This document shows, piece after piece, positions 26,039 through 34,800 of a stretch of 60,200 nucleotides of DNA. The notes beneath the pieces were generated by a model that ran no database searches, had not been told where the DNA came from, and worked only from the letters and a program-made list of their open reading frames with translations. Position numbers and translations under genes: made by a program. Position 1 is the first letter of the stretch. Each line of letters opens with the position of its first letter. Source of the stretch: JBJKRF01 sp046704785 (GTDB taxonomy: Bacteria; Chloroflexota; Anaerolineae; Anaerolineales; Villigracilaceae); NCBI GenBank assembly GCA_046704785.1, contig JBJKRF010000096.1:1-60200 (forward strand). Direction: 5' to 3'.

Positions 26039-27715
26039 TCAGTCAAGACCCATTTCTTTCTCTATCTTATCCAACGCTTTTAAACTATCCAAAAATTCTT
26101 TAGCCTTGATGTAAGTTGAAAATTCTCTTGGCAGTGGCGCCCAATAAACACCACCTGCCCCATCAAAATGAGTGATCGAGTCTTCCAAAGTCGAGACGCG
26201 CAGATCACTTACAGGAAGACCTCTGCCACTTCGTGTATTGTTTTCGATCCATTCATGCCCGTATTCCGCCATCATCCCCATCTTATCCAGGGTATCTTCA
26301 TCCTGTGCAGCTCTTGTGTTCCCGGTTGAGACACCAACATGCTGGCCTTCTCTCCCGACTACAATCACCCACCCTGCCGGGATGCGAGCCGCGGTCAGGG
26401 CTCGCAGTGCATTCTCTACCTCATCTGGGTCACTCCGTTTCCATTCGATCTTGTTGTCTCCACAGGTCTGATAAATGGCCTCGGACATCACATTCGAACT
26501 GCCTGCATCAATCGTAACTGCCTTATCTGCCAAGACAAACGTCCTGTGGCTAATCAACCCCTGCCGGTAAGCAGCCAAAAGGACGGTTTGCCAGCAGTTC
26601 ATAATATAGGGGGCTACTTCGGGAATTTGCCAAAAATCCGTTTGGGTTGTAAAGGATGATCTGGGTTTCGTATATTTCAAGCCCGACTGTTGCAAATCAA
26701 GCATCCCGGTTAACAATTGTTCCGGGTGATCGTCTTCATCTAAAGATGCTGCGGCATCTGGCTCACGAGGTGGAATCCAAAGTCTGGCGCGTAAGTACTT
26801 TACCAGTTGGTTAAAGTCGTATCGAAGGTCTGTACTCTGGAATGTTGCGTCGGAGTCTGACAAGGATTGCAACTCGTCGGTCAGCCCAGGAAAATTTTCT
26901 TCAGTGATTTTATAACCTCTCGCTAATTTTTCCATCACCTGTTCAACCGTGTAGGCTTTTGTGACTTTTTTCTTTTTTGATTTTCCTGTCGATTTCTTTT
27001 CTTGCTGGAGCCGGATATTTCTCTGAACCGCTGCTTGCGGAGATGTGCGGCTGACGGTTTTTGCCCCCTCTGCTCCCTGCTGGACAACATGGGTTAGCTC
27101 GTGGGCGATCAGCTTTTGCCCCGTGCGACTTTTCGGATCGTACTGGCCCTGCCGAAAGAAGATGTCTTGTCCGGTTGTAAAAGCATTGGCGTGCAAATCA
27201 CGGTTGAGCGAATCAGCAACCCGATCTGTGTGAATACGAACATCACTAAAATCGGTCCCGAAGGCGCGATTCATCTGTGAGCGCACCGATCGATCCAGTC
27301 CGCTGCTACCACCTTTAGCTTGCTTAATTGAGGCAGCAACTTCTGGCGGCGCTTCTTCACCGGCAAAACCGACAGGGGCCAGCGGCTTCGGAGAAATGCG
27401 CGCCGAGTCAGATTGCTTAGATCCATCGAAACGGAATGGCGCCACTTCCGGACGGTCGATTTGCGCTATGACCTTTTCGGCAATCTGATCAGCTTCTTTT
27501 TCGGTTGGATCGCCCGCAGCCGTGACATTGAATTTTGCCTGGATGGTCAGCCCACTATTAGACTTAAGCGCTGCTCCAGGCAAAGCGCGGTCCAGACTTC
27601 TAATTCCGTAGGCATGTGGAGCAATAGATATTCCATTCGGGCCAGCAAGGGGCACCTGCTTCCCCCTTTTTACAGTCTCCTGCCTAGTTTTCTTTTTGGG
27701 AAATGTTCGGCTCAT
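26039..27715 (-). CDS. eCIS cargo candidate 1: DUF4157 protein with a papain-fold-like C-terminus
   Basis: This 558-residue protein starts at the ATG at 27715 with GCGAGGC upstream. The N-terminal LAGPNGISIAPHAYGIRSLD segment matches the other two DUF4157 proteins. The eCIS core domain follows with FNVTAAGDPTEKEADQIAEK and QKLIAHELTHVVQQ (about 205). After AAVQRN and a basic KKSTGKSKKKK linker, the C-terminal half has NCWQTVLLAAYRQG (Cys about 372) and GWVIVVGREGQHVGVSTG (His about 457). This is a Cys...His order seen in NlpC/P60-like and papain-like enzymes. It is the first gene after the AAA+ ATPase. A toxin or tailoring protease is inferred, not proven. Confidence 0.83.
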   Translation of the reverse strand: MSRTFPKKKTRQETVKRGKQVPLAGPNGISIAPHAYGIRSLDRALPGAALKSNSGLTIQAKFNVTAAGDPTEKEADQIAEKVIAQIDRPEVAPFRFDGSKQSDSARISPKPLAPVGFAGEEAPPEVAASIKQAKGGSSGLDRSVRSQMNRAFGTDFSDVRIHTDRVADSLNRDLHANAFTTGQDIFFRQGQYDPKSRTGQKLIAHELTHVVQQGAEGAKTVSRTSPQAAVQRNIRLQQEKKSTGKSKKKKVTKAYTVEQVMEKLARGYKITEENFPGLTDELQSLSDSDATFQSTDLRYDFNQLVKYLRARLWIPPREPDAAASLDEDDHPEQLLTGMLDLQQSGLKYTKPRSSFTTQTDFWQIPEVAPYIMNCWQTVLLAAYRQGLISHRTFVLADKAVTIDAGSSNVMSEAIYQTCGDNKIEWKRSDPDEVENALRALTAARIPAGWVIVVGREGQHVGVSTGNTRAAQDEDTLDKMGMMAEYGHEWIENNTRSGRGLPVSDLRVSTLEDSITHFDGAGGVYWAPLPREFSTYIKAKEFLDSLKALDKIEKEMGLD

Positions 27716-27758
27716 TAGTTTGCCTCGCAAATATTCTTTCTATTAATCGAAATCTATC

Positions 27759-29117
27759 TCACCCACCGCTTTTGCCTTCCTTGGCATATTCACGACGGAT
27801 GCCTTGCAGCACGTCCTCGCTGGCGATCAGGGTACGTTCGTTCTTGAGCGCTTCCAACGAAGCGTAGCGGATGACATTCATGATCGAGCCACCGGAGAGA
27901 TTATGATCCTGGGAAATTTTCTCCAGATTGAGCGACTCGTCCAGTTGGGACTGTTTCGAGAAACCCTGTTGCCACAGGCGCAGGCGCTCCTCGGGGCGGG
28001 GGATGGGAAAGTAGATGATCGATTCGAAGCGGCGGGCAAAAGCCTCGTCCAGGTTTTCGCGGCGGTTGGAGGCCAGGATGGCGATGCCGTCGAAGGTTTC
28101 GATGCGCTGCAACAGGTAGGAGACCTCCTGGTTGGCGTAGCGGTCGTGGGAGTCTTTGGTCTCGCTGCGCTTGCCAAACAGGGCGTCGGCTTCGTCGAAG
28201 AACAGGATCCAGCCGCGATTCTGGGCCTGATCGAAGACGCGCGAGAGGTTCTTCTCCGTCTCGCCGATGTACTTCGAAACGATCAGCGACAGGTCCACTT
28301 TGTAGACATCGCGCCCGGTGGATTTGCCCAGCAGGCAGGCAGTCATGGTCTTGCCGGTGCCGGGCGGGCCGTAAAACAGGCTACGGTAGCCGGGACGCAG
28401 TTTGGGGGCCATACCCCAGTCATTCATCAGGGTATCGCCGTGTTGCAACCAGGTCTCAATCTCCTCAATCTGCTTGCGCGTGCCGGGGTGCAGCACCAGG
28501 TTGTCCCAGGTCAGTTGCGTCTCGATGAAGTGCGCCGGGAAGTTGGCGCCAAAATCGGGACGCCGCGGCTGGCCGGTGGTGAAATAGCTGAGATATTCGT
28601 CCGAAAGGCGCAGGGGCGCTTTCATGGAAGACTCATTGCCAACCGGCGCCAGCCGCAGGATATTGTGGCGGGAAAAGAAGTGGTCGCCGTCGAATAGGGT
28701 CTGCAGGCTAAAGCGCACCGTCAGATCGTCGCCGCCCAGGATGAATGCCAGCGTCTCGCCGGTGGGGGTAAAGTCGCCATCGGGGCCGTTATAAACGCCG
28801 CCGAACTCCGTGAATTTGCGGTCAAAGTTCTTGTTCTTGACAAAGAAAATGTCCAGCAGGCGAGGTCGAAGATGCGGCACCAGCCCCAATACAACCGCCG
28901 TCCGCTCTGGGAAAGAGAGTTGGTAATGTTGAATGAAGCCGGCATAAGGCGATTCGGACCCGCTCAAGTCAGGCGGAACCAGATCTTCTGCGTCTGGCAC
29001 TGCGGCCCCTTCCTCTGCAAAATAGCTTTTAATGCGCACATCCAGTAACCGGGAAAACCAGGTCAACTCCTGTTCCAGGTCGCGGGCATTCAACTGTAAA
29101 GGCGATAATTCCGTCAT
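27759..29117 (-). CDS. eCIS AAA+ ATPase (Pvc15/Afp15-like)
   Basis: This 452-residue protein has an N-terminal helical region and one AAA+ module. Walker A is YGPPGTGKTMTA near 250, Walker B ILFFDEADALFGKR near 304, and sensor/arginine finger regions lie in LASNRRENLDEAFARRFE. In PVC and Afp particles the matching ATPase is needed for particle assembly or for loading the payload. It starts 6 nt after the tape-measure gene and directly precedes three payload-like genes, fitting a loading role. The start codon is well placed by GGAGTGG. Confidence 0.92.
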   Translation of the reverse strand: MTELSPLQLNARDLEQELTWFSRLLDVRIKSYFAEEGAAVPDAEDLVPPDLSGSESPYAGFIQHYQLSFPERTAVVLGLVPHLRPRLLDIFFVKNKNFDRKFTEFGGVYNGPDGDFTPTGETLAFILGGDDLTVRFSLQTLFDGDHFFSRHNILRLAPVGNESSMKAPLRLSDEYLSYFTTGQPRRPDFGANFPAHFIETQLTWDNLVLHPGTRKQIEEIETWLQHGDTLMNDWGMAPKLRPGYRSLFYGPPGTGKTMTACLLGKSTGRDVYKVDLSLIVSKYIGETEKNLSRVFDQAQNRGWILFFDEADALFGKRSETKDSHDRYANQEVSYLLQRIETFDGIAILASNRRENLDEAFARRFESIIYFPIPRPEERLRLWQQGFSKQSQLDESLNLEKISQDHNLSGGSIMNVIRYASLEALKNERTLIASEDVLQGIRREYAKEGKSGG

Positions 29118-29123
29118 AGGGGC

Positions 29124-30911
29124 TTACCACTCCACACGTAAAGGCGATTCCATCCAGGGTAGCTTGACCCATTCCCAATTCCAGGGAAAGCGCTCCAACA
29201 CCACGTCATAGGTCTCCCGTTCCACCCGCAGCAGCCGAAAGCCATCGCGGACGCCCAGGACGCCCTGGCGCAGCAGAAATGTGTTTCGAAAGCCGGCCAC
29301 CGACATGTCGTGCAGGATGGGCGCCTGGGCGATGGCCGCTTCGAGCAGATTCGCGCATTCCTGGGCTTCGGAATCCAGCAGAGGCGAATCGAACTCGAAG
29401 ACTTCGTCCCACTCCAGGCCGCAGAGCAGCTTGTTGAGCGGCAACAGGTATTCGGGGGAAGAGGCTTCGCCAGTGGCAACCACCTGCAACAATCCGGCAG
29501 CGCGATGCTGGGCGGCTTCCTCTTTGAAGTGCTGGTCTTCGTCCAGCAATCCCAAATGGGTGAAGAAATGCGCGAGAAACGGCCACAGGATGACAAGACC
29601 GGCATTGCCAATATACAACTCGTCGGCGTCGCTGAACTGCAGGTCCAACGACGCTTCGTCTTCGGGAGCGGACTCAGCCGACGAGGAGTCGTTTTGCGCA
29701 TCCATCGGGCCTGTTTCGTCAGTTTGGGGCATTTCCGATATGGCAGCATCGAGCAACTGAGTCAAGTGCGACAGCTCTTCCGCAGAAGCAACCGGCTGCA
29801 TAAGCTCCAGTTGCAGCAAATCCAGGAAATGCCGGGCAGCCACCTGCCCAGGCGTAGCTTCTTCGAGCGTATTCAACGCTGCCAGCCAGTCTGCCTGCCA
29901 GGCGCGCGGAAGGCTCAGGAGCAATTTTCGCAGTTCGAGCCATAAAGCACCCAACGGTCCAGCGAACGCAACCGTAGAGCGCAATTGCATCAGGCGCGCG
30001 TCAAGCGCGGCCTGAACATCGCCGGATGGCGTTGAGTTTATAGCCGTCAGTCTCGCCAACATGTCTGCCAGCGAACGGTTCACGGCAACATTTCTGTCGC
30101 GCGAGGCCTGATCCATTCCGCGCAGCAAAACGCCGGGCGCCATTCCCAATTCAGCCGCCATCCGTTTCAAGACGGCCTGATAGAAATCCGCCAGCGTGGC
30201 ATATTGTCCCCCGCCAAGCCCGGCCACTTGCAAGACAATGCTCCACAAGCGTTGCCTGAACCAGGCGGCAGAATGAGCCGCGTGACTTTCGGCGTGCGTG
30301 ACGAGCCCGTTCAAAGACTGGATGTCGCGGCTCAGGGCGGCTTTATGCGCCGGAACGAGCAGGCCAGTCAGTTCGGCAAGTTGCTCATCGGTATATTGAT
30401 TGGCCAGGCGTCGCCGGGCGTGCAGCTGCCGGGCGGCATCCTGCAATAAGCGACGTAGAGCCCCAGGCGCTTCCCTCAGCAATTCTTGCAGATTCTCTGC
30501 CAGGAGTTCAGGGCGGGAGGCGTCGGCCCACCAGGGCAAACTCCCGGTGCGGACGAAAAGCGCAAACAGTTCCAGTTGCGAGCGGACTTGCGGCTTCCGG
30601 TCGGGTTCAGCGCTGGTTTGTTCTTGGGACTCAATCTGCGCCGCCAGTTCACGACGCAGCGCCGTTTCCACTTTTTCGACGAAGTCCGCTTCAAGGTTCT
30701 GGATGTCGAGCGCGCCAATATCCAAGACCAGCGAGTCGATACGGTAAAGCCGGTCGTGCGCGCTCAATTCGGTGCAACACTGGTCAATGACCGAAACAAC
30801 CCGCTGGCGATAGACCCGGCTGAGTTCTGCCTGAAGCGTTTGCGCTGACTGCGAGCCCCGGACGCTTAATTCGACCACTTGCCGTTTGACAACATGCCGT
30901 TGCTCGCTCAT
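29124..30911 (-). CDS. eCIS tape-measure protein (Pvc14/Afp14-like, CIS_TMP)
   Basis: This 595-residue protein opens RHVVKRQVVELSVRGSQSA and YRIDSLVLDIGALD, the signature start of the contractile injection system tape-measure family, where an N-terminal region is followed by a long helical body. Tape-measure length sets the length of the tube and sheath. The central part is rich in Ala, Leu and Gln with acidic clusters. The C-terminus (PGWN-like ERFPWNWEWVKLPWMESPLRVEW) is Trp-rich and conserved in the family. It lies between the second large baseplate gene and the ATPase, as in other eCIS loci. Confidence 0.88.
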   Translation of the reverse strand: MSEQRHVVKRQVVELSVRGSQSAQTLQAELSRVYRQRVVSVIDQCCTELSAHDRLYRIDSLVLDIGALDIQNLEADFVEKVETALRRELAAQIESQEQTSAEPDRKPQVRSQLELFALFVRTGSLPWWADASRPELLAENLQELLREAPGALRRLLQDAARQLHARRRLANQYTDEQLAELTGLLVPAHKAALSRDIQSLNGLVTHAESHAAHSAAWFRQRLWSIVLQVAGLGGGQYATLADFYQAVLKRMAAELGMAPGVLLRGMDQASRDRNVAVNRSLADMLARLTAINSTPSGDVQAALDARLMQLRSTVAFAGPLGALWLELRKLLLSLPRAWQADWLAALNTLEEATPGQVAARHFLDLLQLELMQPVASAEELSHLTQLLDAAISEMPQTDETGPMDAQNDSSSAESAPEDEASLDLQFSDADELYIGNAGLVILWPFLAHFFTHLGLLDEDQHFKEEAAQHRAAGLLQVVATGEASSPEYLLPLNKLLCGLEWDEVFEFDSPLLDSEAQECANLLEAAIAQAPILHDMSVAGFRNTFLLRQGVLGVRDGFRLLRVERETYDVVLERFPWNWEWVKLPWMESPLRVEW

Positions 30912-30928
30912 AACACGCCCGAAAGTCT

Positions 30929-33900
30929 TTAACTACCGGTCGTCTGGCTGGCCGAAACGCTGATCGTCGCTTTTCCGGTCAATTCGATGCTGACGCCCGT
31001 TAGAATCTTGGCAGCCAGAACATTGAAAGTAGTGGCCTGCGTAATCGCGCCGGTGGGGAGCAACAACACGGCGTCTCCCGGACTGCCGACGACGAAGTCC
31101 ACTTCGAGGCGCGTCGTGTTGATTCCGCGGTCGGCAACGTCGTAGCCGGGCGGGTTGACCAAGGTGTTATCGGCATCCAGGCGCAACTGGTAATAGACGC
31201 CTTTCTGCGTGCCGTTGACGGTCAACATGCCGGTCGCACCCGAGGCCACCGCGTCCTGCTCCACGCCAACTGCGCAGGCCGGGTTGGGCCGGGCGAGCAC
31301 CGCAACCGCCTGATGCAGTTGCAGACTTTCCTTGTTTTCGGTCTTGGTGGCCTGGACGATAAAGAGCGTATCTTCGGGCAGGTTGCCGGTGCTGACCGAT
31401 AGAGTCCCGTTGGCATCCTTGAACGTATCCACCAGGACGAAGCCGTCGGGCGCATCCCAGTCCGTGACTTTTTCCGGCGGCTGGATGTAAATGCTGCGGT
31501 CCTCATCGGTCTGAACAACCAGGCTATCCGAGGCTTGCTCCGAGAGATAGTCGGAGGCTACCAGTTCGCGCTTGTACAAGTGATAGTCGGCGCTGGACTG
31601 CGGCTTGACCAGCGACAGGGTGGCAGCGGCGTTGTAATCGACGATGTTCGGGGTAACGTTGACCGTCAGCGAGGTATCGGGCCTGACCAGGATGGACAGG
31701 CTGGCGTCGAGCAGCGCAGAGATCGATGGACTATCCGTGCGATAGGCGAGAATTTGAATCGGGGTGTCTTCCATAAACCCGTTTGTGGAGACCAGGGGAA
31801 TGTCACCTTTATTCCCCTTTTCGGGGTTGCACAAGATCACTTGCTTTCCGCTCGAGTCTGTCGTAACCAGTTCGTACGAAATTCCCTCCTGGCTCTTGGA
31901 TACCGTCGCCGTCACCTTGTCGTTATAGTTGACGGTAATCTGGGTCCCGCTGACGATTTGACCGTCCGCAGGCGTAAACGCCACCTGCAAGCTGGTATCG
32001 ATACCGGCCCGGATGGAAACGCTCTGGTTCAGATAAGTTTCCAGATGCACACCCAGGTTTGTATCGTCACGAGCAGCCAGAATCGTAAAGGTAATATCCC
32101 TCTGAATGACCGGCGTGGGCAAGAAGACGCCGTCGCCGGACTGGCTGGCATCGAGCTTGGTTTCGAAGCCGGTACCGTCCGCTGCCGTGACGGGATTACC
32201 ATCCTCGTCGCAGAGTTGATAGAGCACGCCCGCCTGTCCGCCCAGAATGTGGATTTCGGTTGGATGGTTGTAGGCGACAATATCTGTATAATCCAGGCTC
32301 AAATCGCGCAAGGGGTAAGGCACGCCCAACTCAAGGAGCCCTATCATCCGGTCGCGCGCATCGCGGAGCTTGACATAGGTTGCATGGTTGTTTTCATTGC
32401 TCAGGTCGACGTTGGCCGAACTCCAAAGCTGTCCCGCAATCACACTCGCCAACCAATCTTTTTGGGCGGACTCAAAAGCGAGCATGTCCGTCTGGTCGAG
32501 CCAGTGCACATAAACGCGGATATGGGCGGGGGTTTCTTCTCGCACCGTTTTCTCGATCAGATCGATGAAACCGCTTCCCGAAAAGCGGGTGATCCAATTC
32601 GGGAAGATAAAGCTGATTTGGTGGGAATAAGGGTCTTCCCTTTCAGGTTGGGCCATAAAAGCGGAAGCCTGCCAGTTCAACCCGTCGACGGCCTGGGTCC
32701 ACTGCGCGCTATCCGCCTGGCAGGGTCGCAGCAAGATATGTTCCAGGATGTGAAACCCGCCTTCGTCGCCGGCATCGACGCCCGCCAAATTCCGGCTTTG
32801 ATAGCCGGGGATTCCCAGTTTTTTGCTAACGCGCCTGGCAAGGCCAGAAACATTTTGAGTGTCCCAGAAAGGCCGGGTGTAATCGAACCCGGTGCCTCGT
32901 GAAGCACCGATTTGCTGGTAATCTTGCAAAAAGGTGCATTTGTCGTCGATCAAATCGTCTTCCGCCAGATGCGCGTACGCCAGCAGGGAATAATCGGTAA
33001 ATTGCTCGGCAAACCTGGCAAGCAAGTGATTCAAGATACGGTTCTTCCGCTCCGAGGTAGACGAACTCCCCGTCGGGCTGGTTACCGTACTTTCTGTAAT
33101 CGCCTGCACCCTGGACGCATGACCTGCCTTATCGCTGCCGCGAATCGCGGCCAGCCCCAGGCTGTCGTCGTCGATGATTTGGGAAAAATAAGTATCGGGT
33201 TGTTGCGCGTAAAAAGAAAACAATTCTTTGGCATTGGCCAATTGGGCAAAATAGTTTGCCAGCAACTGGTCAAAAAACATCAGGTAGGCTTTGAGTTGCT
33301 TTGCTTGCGCCTTACGCAGCGCCGGGGCGGATTCCGATAGGCCCAATGTGCCAACGCCATAAGCTGCCGGGAATTGATGCTGGATGGAAAAATACTGCCC
33401 GACCTGACGGTCCCGTCCCGCCGGAAGTTTAACATCGCGTTGCGAATCGGGCAAAGGCTGGTCTTGAGCAGCCTCTTCGAGGCTGCTGATCAACTCTTTG
33501 ACGCGCTGCGGGTTGGACTCGACCGCAATGCCGGCCCGTGTCAGTTGGATGGTGGGGCCGTTCGGGTCGAAGAGTGATTTATCGATGTCCAAGAAAGGCG
33601 TACTCGCCGAATCGAGGGTCAGGTACCACTCCTGGGTTTGCTCTCCGTCTGAGACGCTGATGGCATTGACCGCTACGACTCCTTCGATGTCCATGATTTC
33701 CTGGATGAAATCAGAAGTACGCAAACCGACTTTTCTATCCAGGCCTTCCAGGTCTGCGTCGTTGATAAAACCATGCTGCAAGACCGGCCCATTCATGATC
33801 TCGTCGATGCGTTTACCTTGAGCGAACATTTCTGCCAGCGTATAGAAATGGACATGAGGCGAAATAAAATTTGCCAGGGTATGATAAATCTGCGCCAATA

Positions 33901-34555
33901 ACTGGTCGGGATCTTCGACTGCGTCCACTTCGATACTGGCGGTGGTTACGATGCTCTGGCCCGGCAAGATCGTGGGAGAAAGAAAATCCTCTCCCAAGTT
34001 GCGATAAGCATGCAAACGGCGATTTATTTCGGGTAAGATATCTGCCGGATGGAAGCTGGAATTTGGATCGGTTTCGATCAATACCTGATAAAGACCGCGT
34101 AACAGCACCGCTTCCCGATCTGGCGGTTGAGGCGCATCGGTCTTAAGATAGAGCGTATCTTCCGATGGATCGTACAAAAGCTCCGGTTCAACACTGTCAA
34201 CAGGCTCGAACCAGGCATTTTTCACGCCGGCAACGTCGATAATCAGCTTCCGCAGGTCGGTAAGCGTTACCGGGTTGATGGTCAATATCTCGGCAGGGCT
34301 GTACAGCGAACGATACGAATTTCCATTCGCGTCGGTCAACAAATCTTTGATATCGTAGTCGGTGCGGTAGGCCAGATCAGTGATCGCATAACAGACTTGC
34401 TCCAGGATGGTAATGCCCGGGTCGTGAACGTTAAAATCCGTCCATGCCTGCCCGACCAGGCGCTCCAGCAGCCGAATACCTTCCTGGCGCAGGAAGGTAT
34501 AATCCATCGAGGAATATTCGAGGGGATTAGTGGAGAGGGTCAGTGGAGAACTCAT
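30929..34555 (-). CDS. eCIS baseplate wedge protein (Pvc12/Afp12-like) with Ig-like C-terminal repeats
   Basis: This 1208-residue protein starts 4 nt after the coiled-coil gene. Its first 700 residues are the baseplate part, opening MDYTFLRQEGIRLLERLVGQ and FNVHDPGITILEQVCYAITDLAYRTDYDI, the Afp12/gp6-like signature. From about residue 800 to the end it carries repeated beta-sandwich-like units (IRAGIDTSLQVAFTPADG, LVRPDTSLTVNVTPNI and GVEQDAVASGATGMLTVNG begin successive copies). Typical Afp12 is nearer 900 residues, so the extra ~300 look like surface decorations. They may stick out from the baseplate and bind the host; this is inference. Confidence 0.88.
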   Translation of the reverse strand: MSSPLTLSTNPLEYSSMDYTFLRQEGIRLLERLVGQAWTDFNVHDPGITILEQVCYAITDLAYRTDYDIKDLLTDANGNSYRSLYSPAEILTINPVTLTDLRKLIIDVAGVKNAWFEPVDSVEPELLYDPSEDTLYLKTDAPQPPDREAVLLRGLYQVLIETDPNSSFHPADILPEINRRLHAYRNLGEDFLSPTILPGQSIVTTASIEVDAVEDPDQLLAQIYHTLANFISPHVHFYTLAEMFAQGKRIDEIMNGPVLQHGFINDADLEGLDRKVGLRTSDFIQEIMDIEGVVAVNAISVSDGEQTQEWYLTLDSASTPFLDIDKSLFDPNGPTIQLTRAGIAVESNPQRVKELISSLEEAAQDQPLPDSQRDVKLPAGRDRQVGQYFSIQHQFPAAYGVGTLGLSESAPALRKAQAKQLKAYLMFFDQLLANYFAQLANAKELFSFYAQQPDTYFSQIIDDDSLGLAAIRGSDKAGHASRVQAITESTVTSPTGSSSTSERKNRILNHLLARFAEQFTDYSLLAYAHLAEDDLIDDKCTFLQDYQQIGASRGTGFDYTRPFWDTQNVSGLARRVSKKLGIPGYQSRNLAGVDAGDEGGFHILEHILLRPCQADSAQWTQAVDGLNWQASAFMAQPEREDPYSHQISFIFPNWITRFSGSGFIDLIEKTVREETPAHIRVYVHWLDQTDMLAFESAQKDWLASVIAGQLWSSANVDLSNENNHATYVKLRDARDRMIGLLELGVPYPLRDLSLDYTDIVAYNHPTEIHILGGQAGVLYQLCDEDGNPVTAADGTGFETKLDASQSGDGVFLPTPVIQRDITFTILAARDDTNLGVHLETYLNQSVSIRAGIDTSLQVAFTPADGQIVSGTQITVNYNDKVTATVSKSQEGISYELVTTDSSGKQVILCNPEKGNKGDIPLVSTNGFMEDTPIQILAYRTDSPSISALLDASLSILVRPDTSLTVNVTPNIVDYNAAATLSLVKPQSSADYHLYKRELVASDYLSEQASDSLVVQTDEDRSIYIQPPEKVTDWDAPDGFVLVDTFKDANGTLSVSTGNLPEDTLFIVQATKTENKESLQLHQAVAVLARPNPACAVGVEQDAVASGATGMLTVNGTQKGVYYQLRLDADNTLVNPPGYDVADRGINTTRLEVDFVVGSPGDAVLLLPTGAITQATTFNVLAAKILTGVSIELTGKATISVSASQTTGS

Positions 34556-34559
34556 AAAA

Positions 34560-34748
34560 TCATGCTTTGTCTTTCGGCTCTTTTGCGTCCTGAGCCAATA
34601 ATTCCTCGATCACCTGAATTGCGCCACTAATACGCAACATGGTGGTTTCGAGTTCGGCGCGTTTCTTCTCGAGGTCGGCAAGCATCTTCTGCCCAGACTC
34701 AAATTCTGCTTTGAGGTCGGCAAGGCGTTTTTCAAGTTGTTCTTTCAT
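34560..34748 (-). CDS. Coiled-coil micro-protein of the eCIS operon
   Basis: This 62-residue protein starts at the ATG at 34748 with GAGGA nine bases upstream. It is almost wholly one heptad coiled coil (LEKRLADLKAEFESGQ, LADLEKKRAELETTML) with a charged tail. It lies between the fibre genes and the Pvc12-like gene, ending 4 nt before the latter. It could be a trimerisation helper or a fibre chaperone. I know of no named family, and it would be easily missed by size cut-offs. Confidence 0.75.
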   Translation of the reverse strand: MKEQLEKRLADLKAEFESGQKMLADLEKKRAELETTMLRISGAIQVIEELLAQDAKEPKDKA

Positions 34749-34800
34749 CAAATCATCCTCGAATCTTCCCTAAGACAACGCAGTTTTGTGTGAATGCTTT

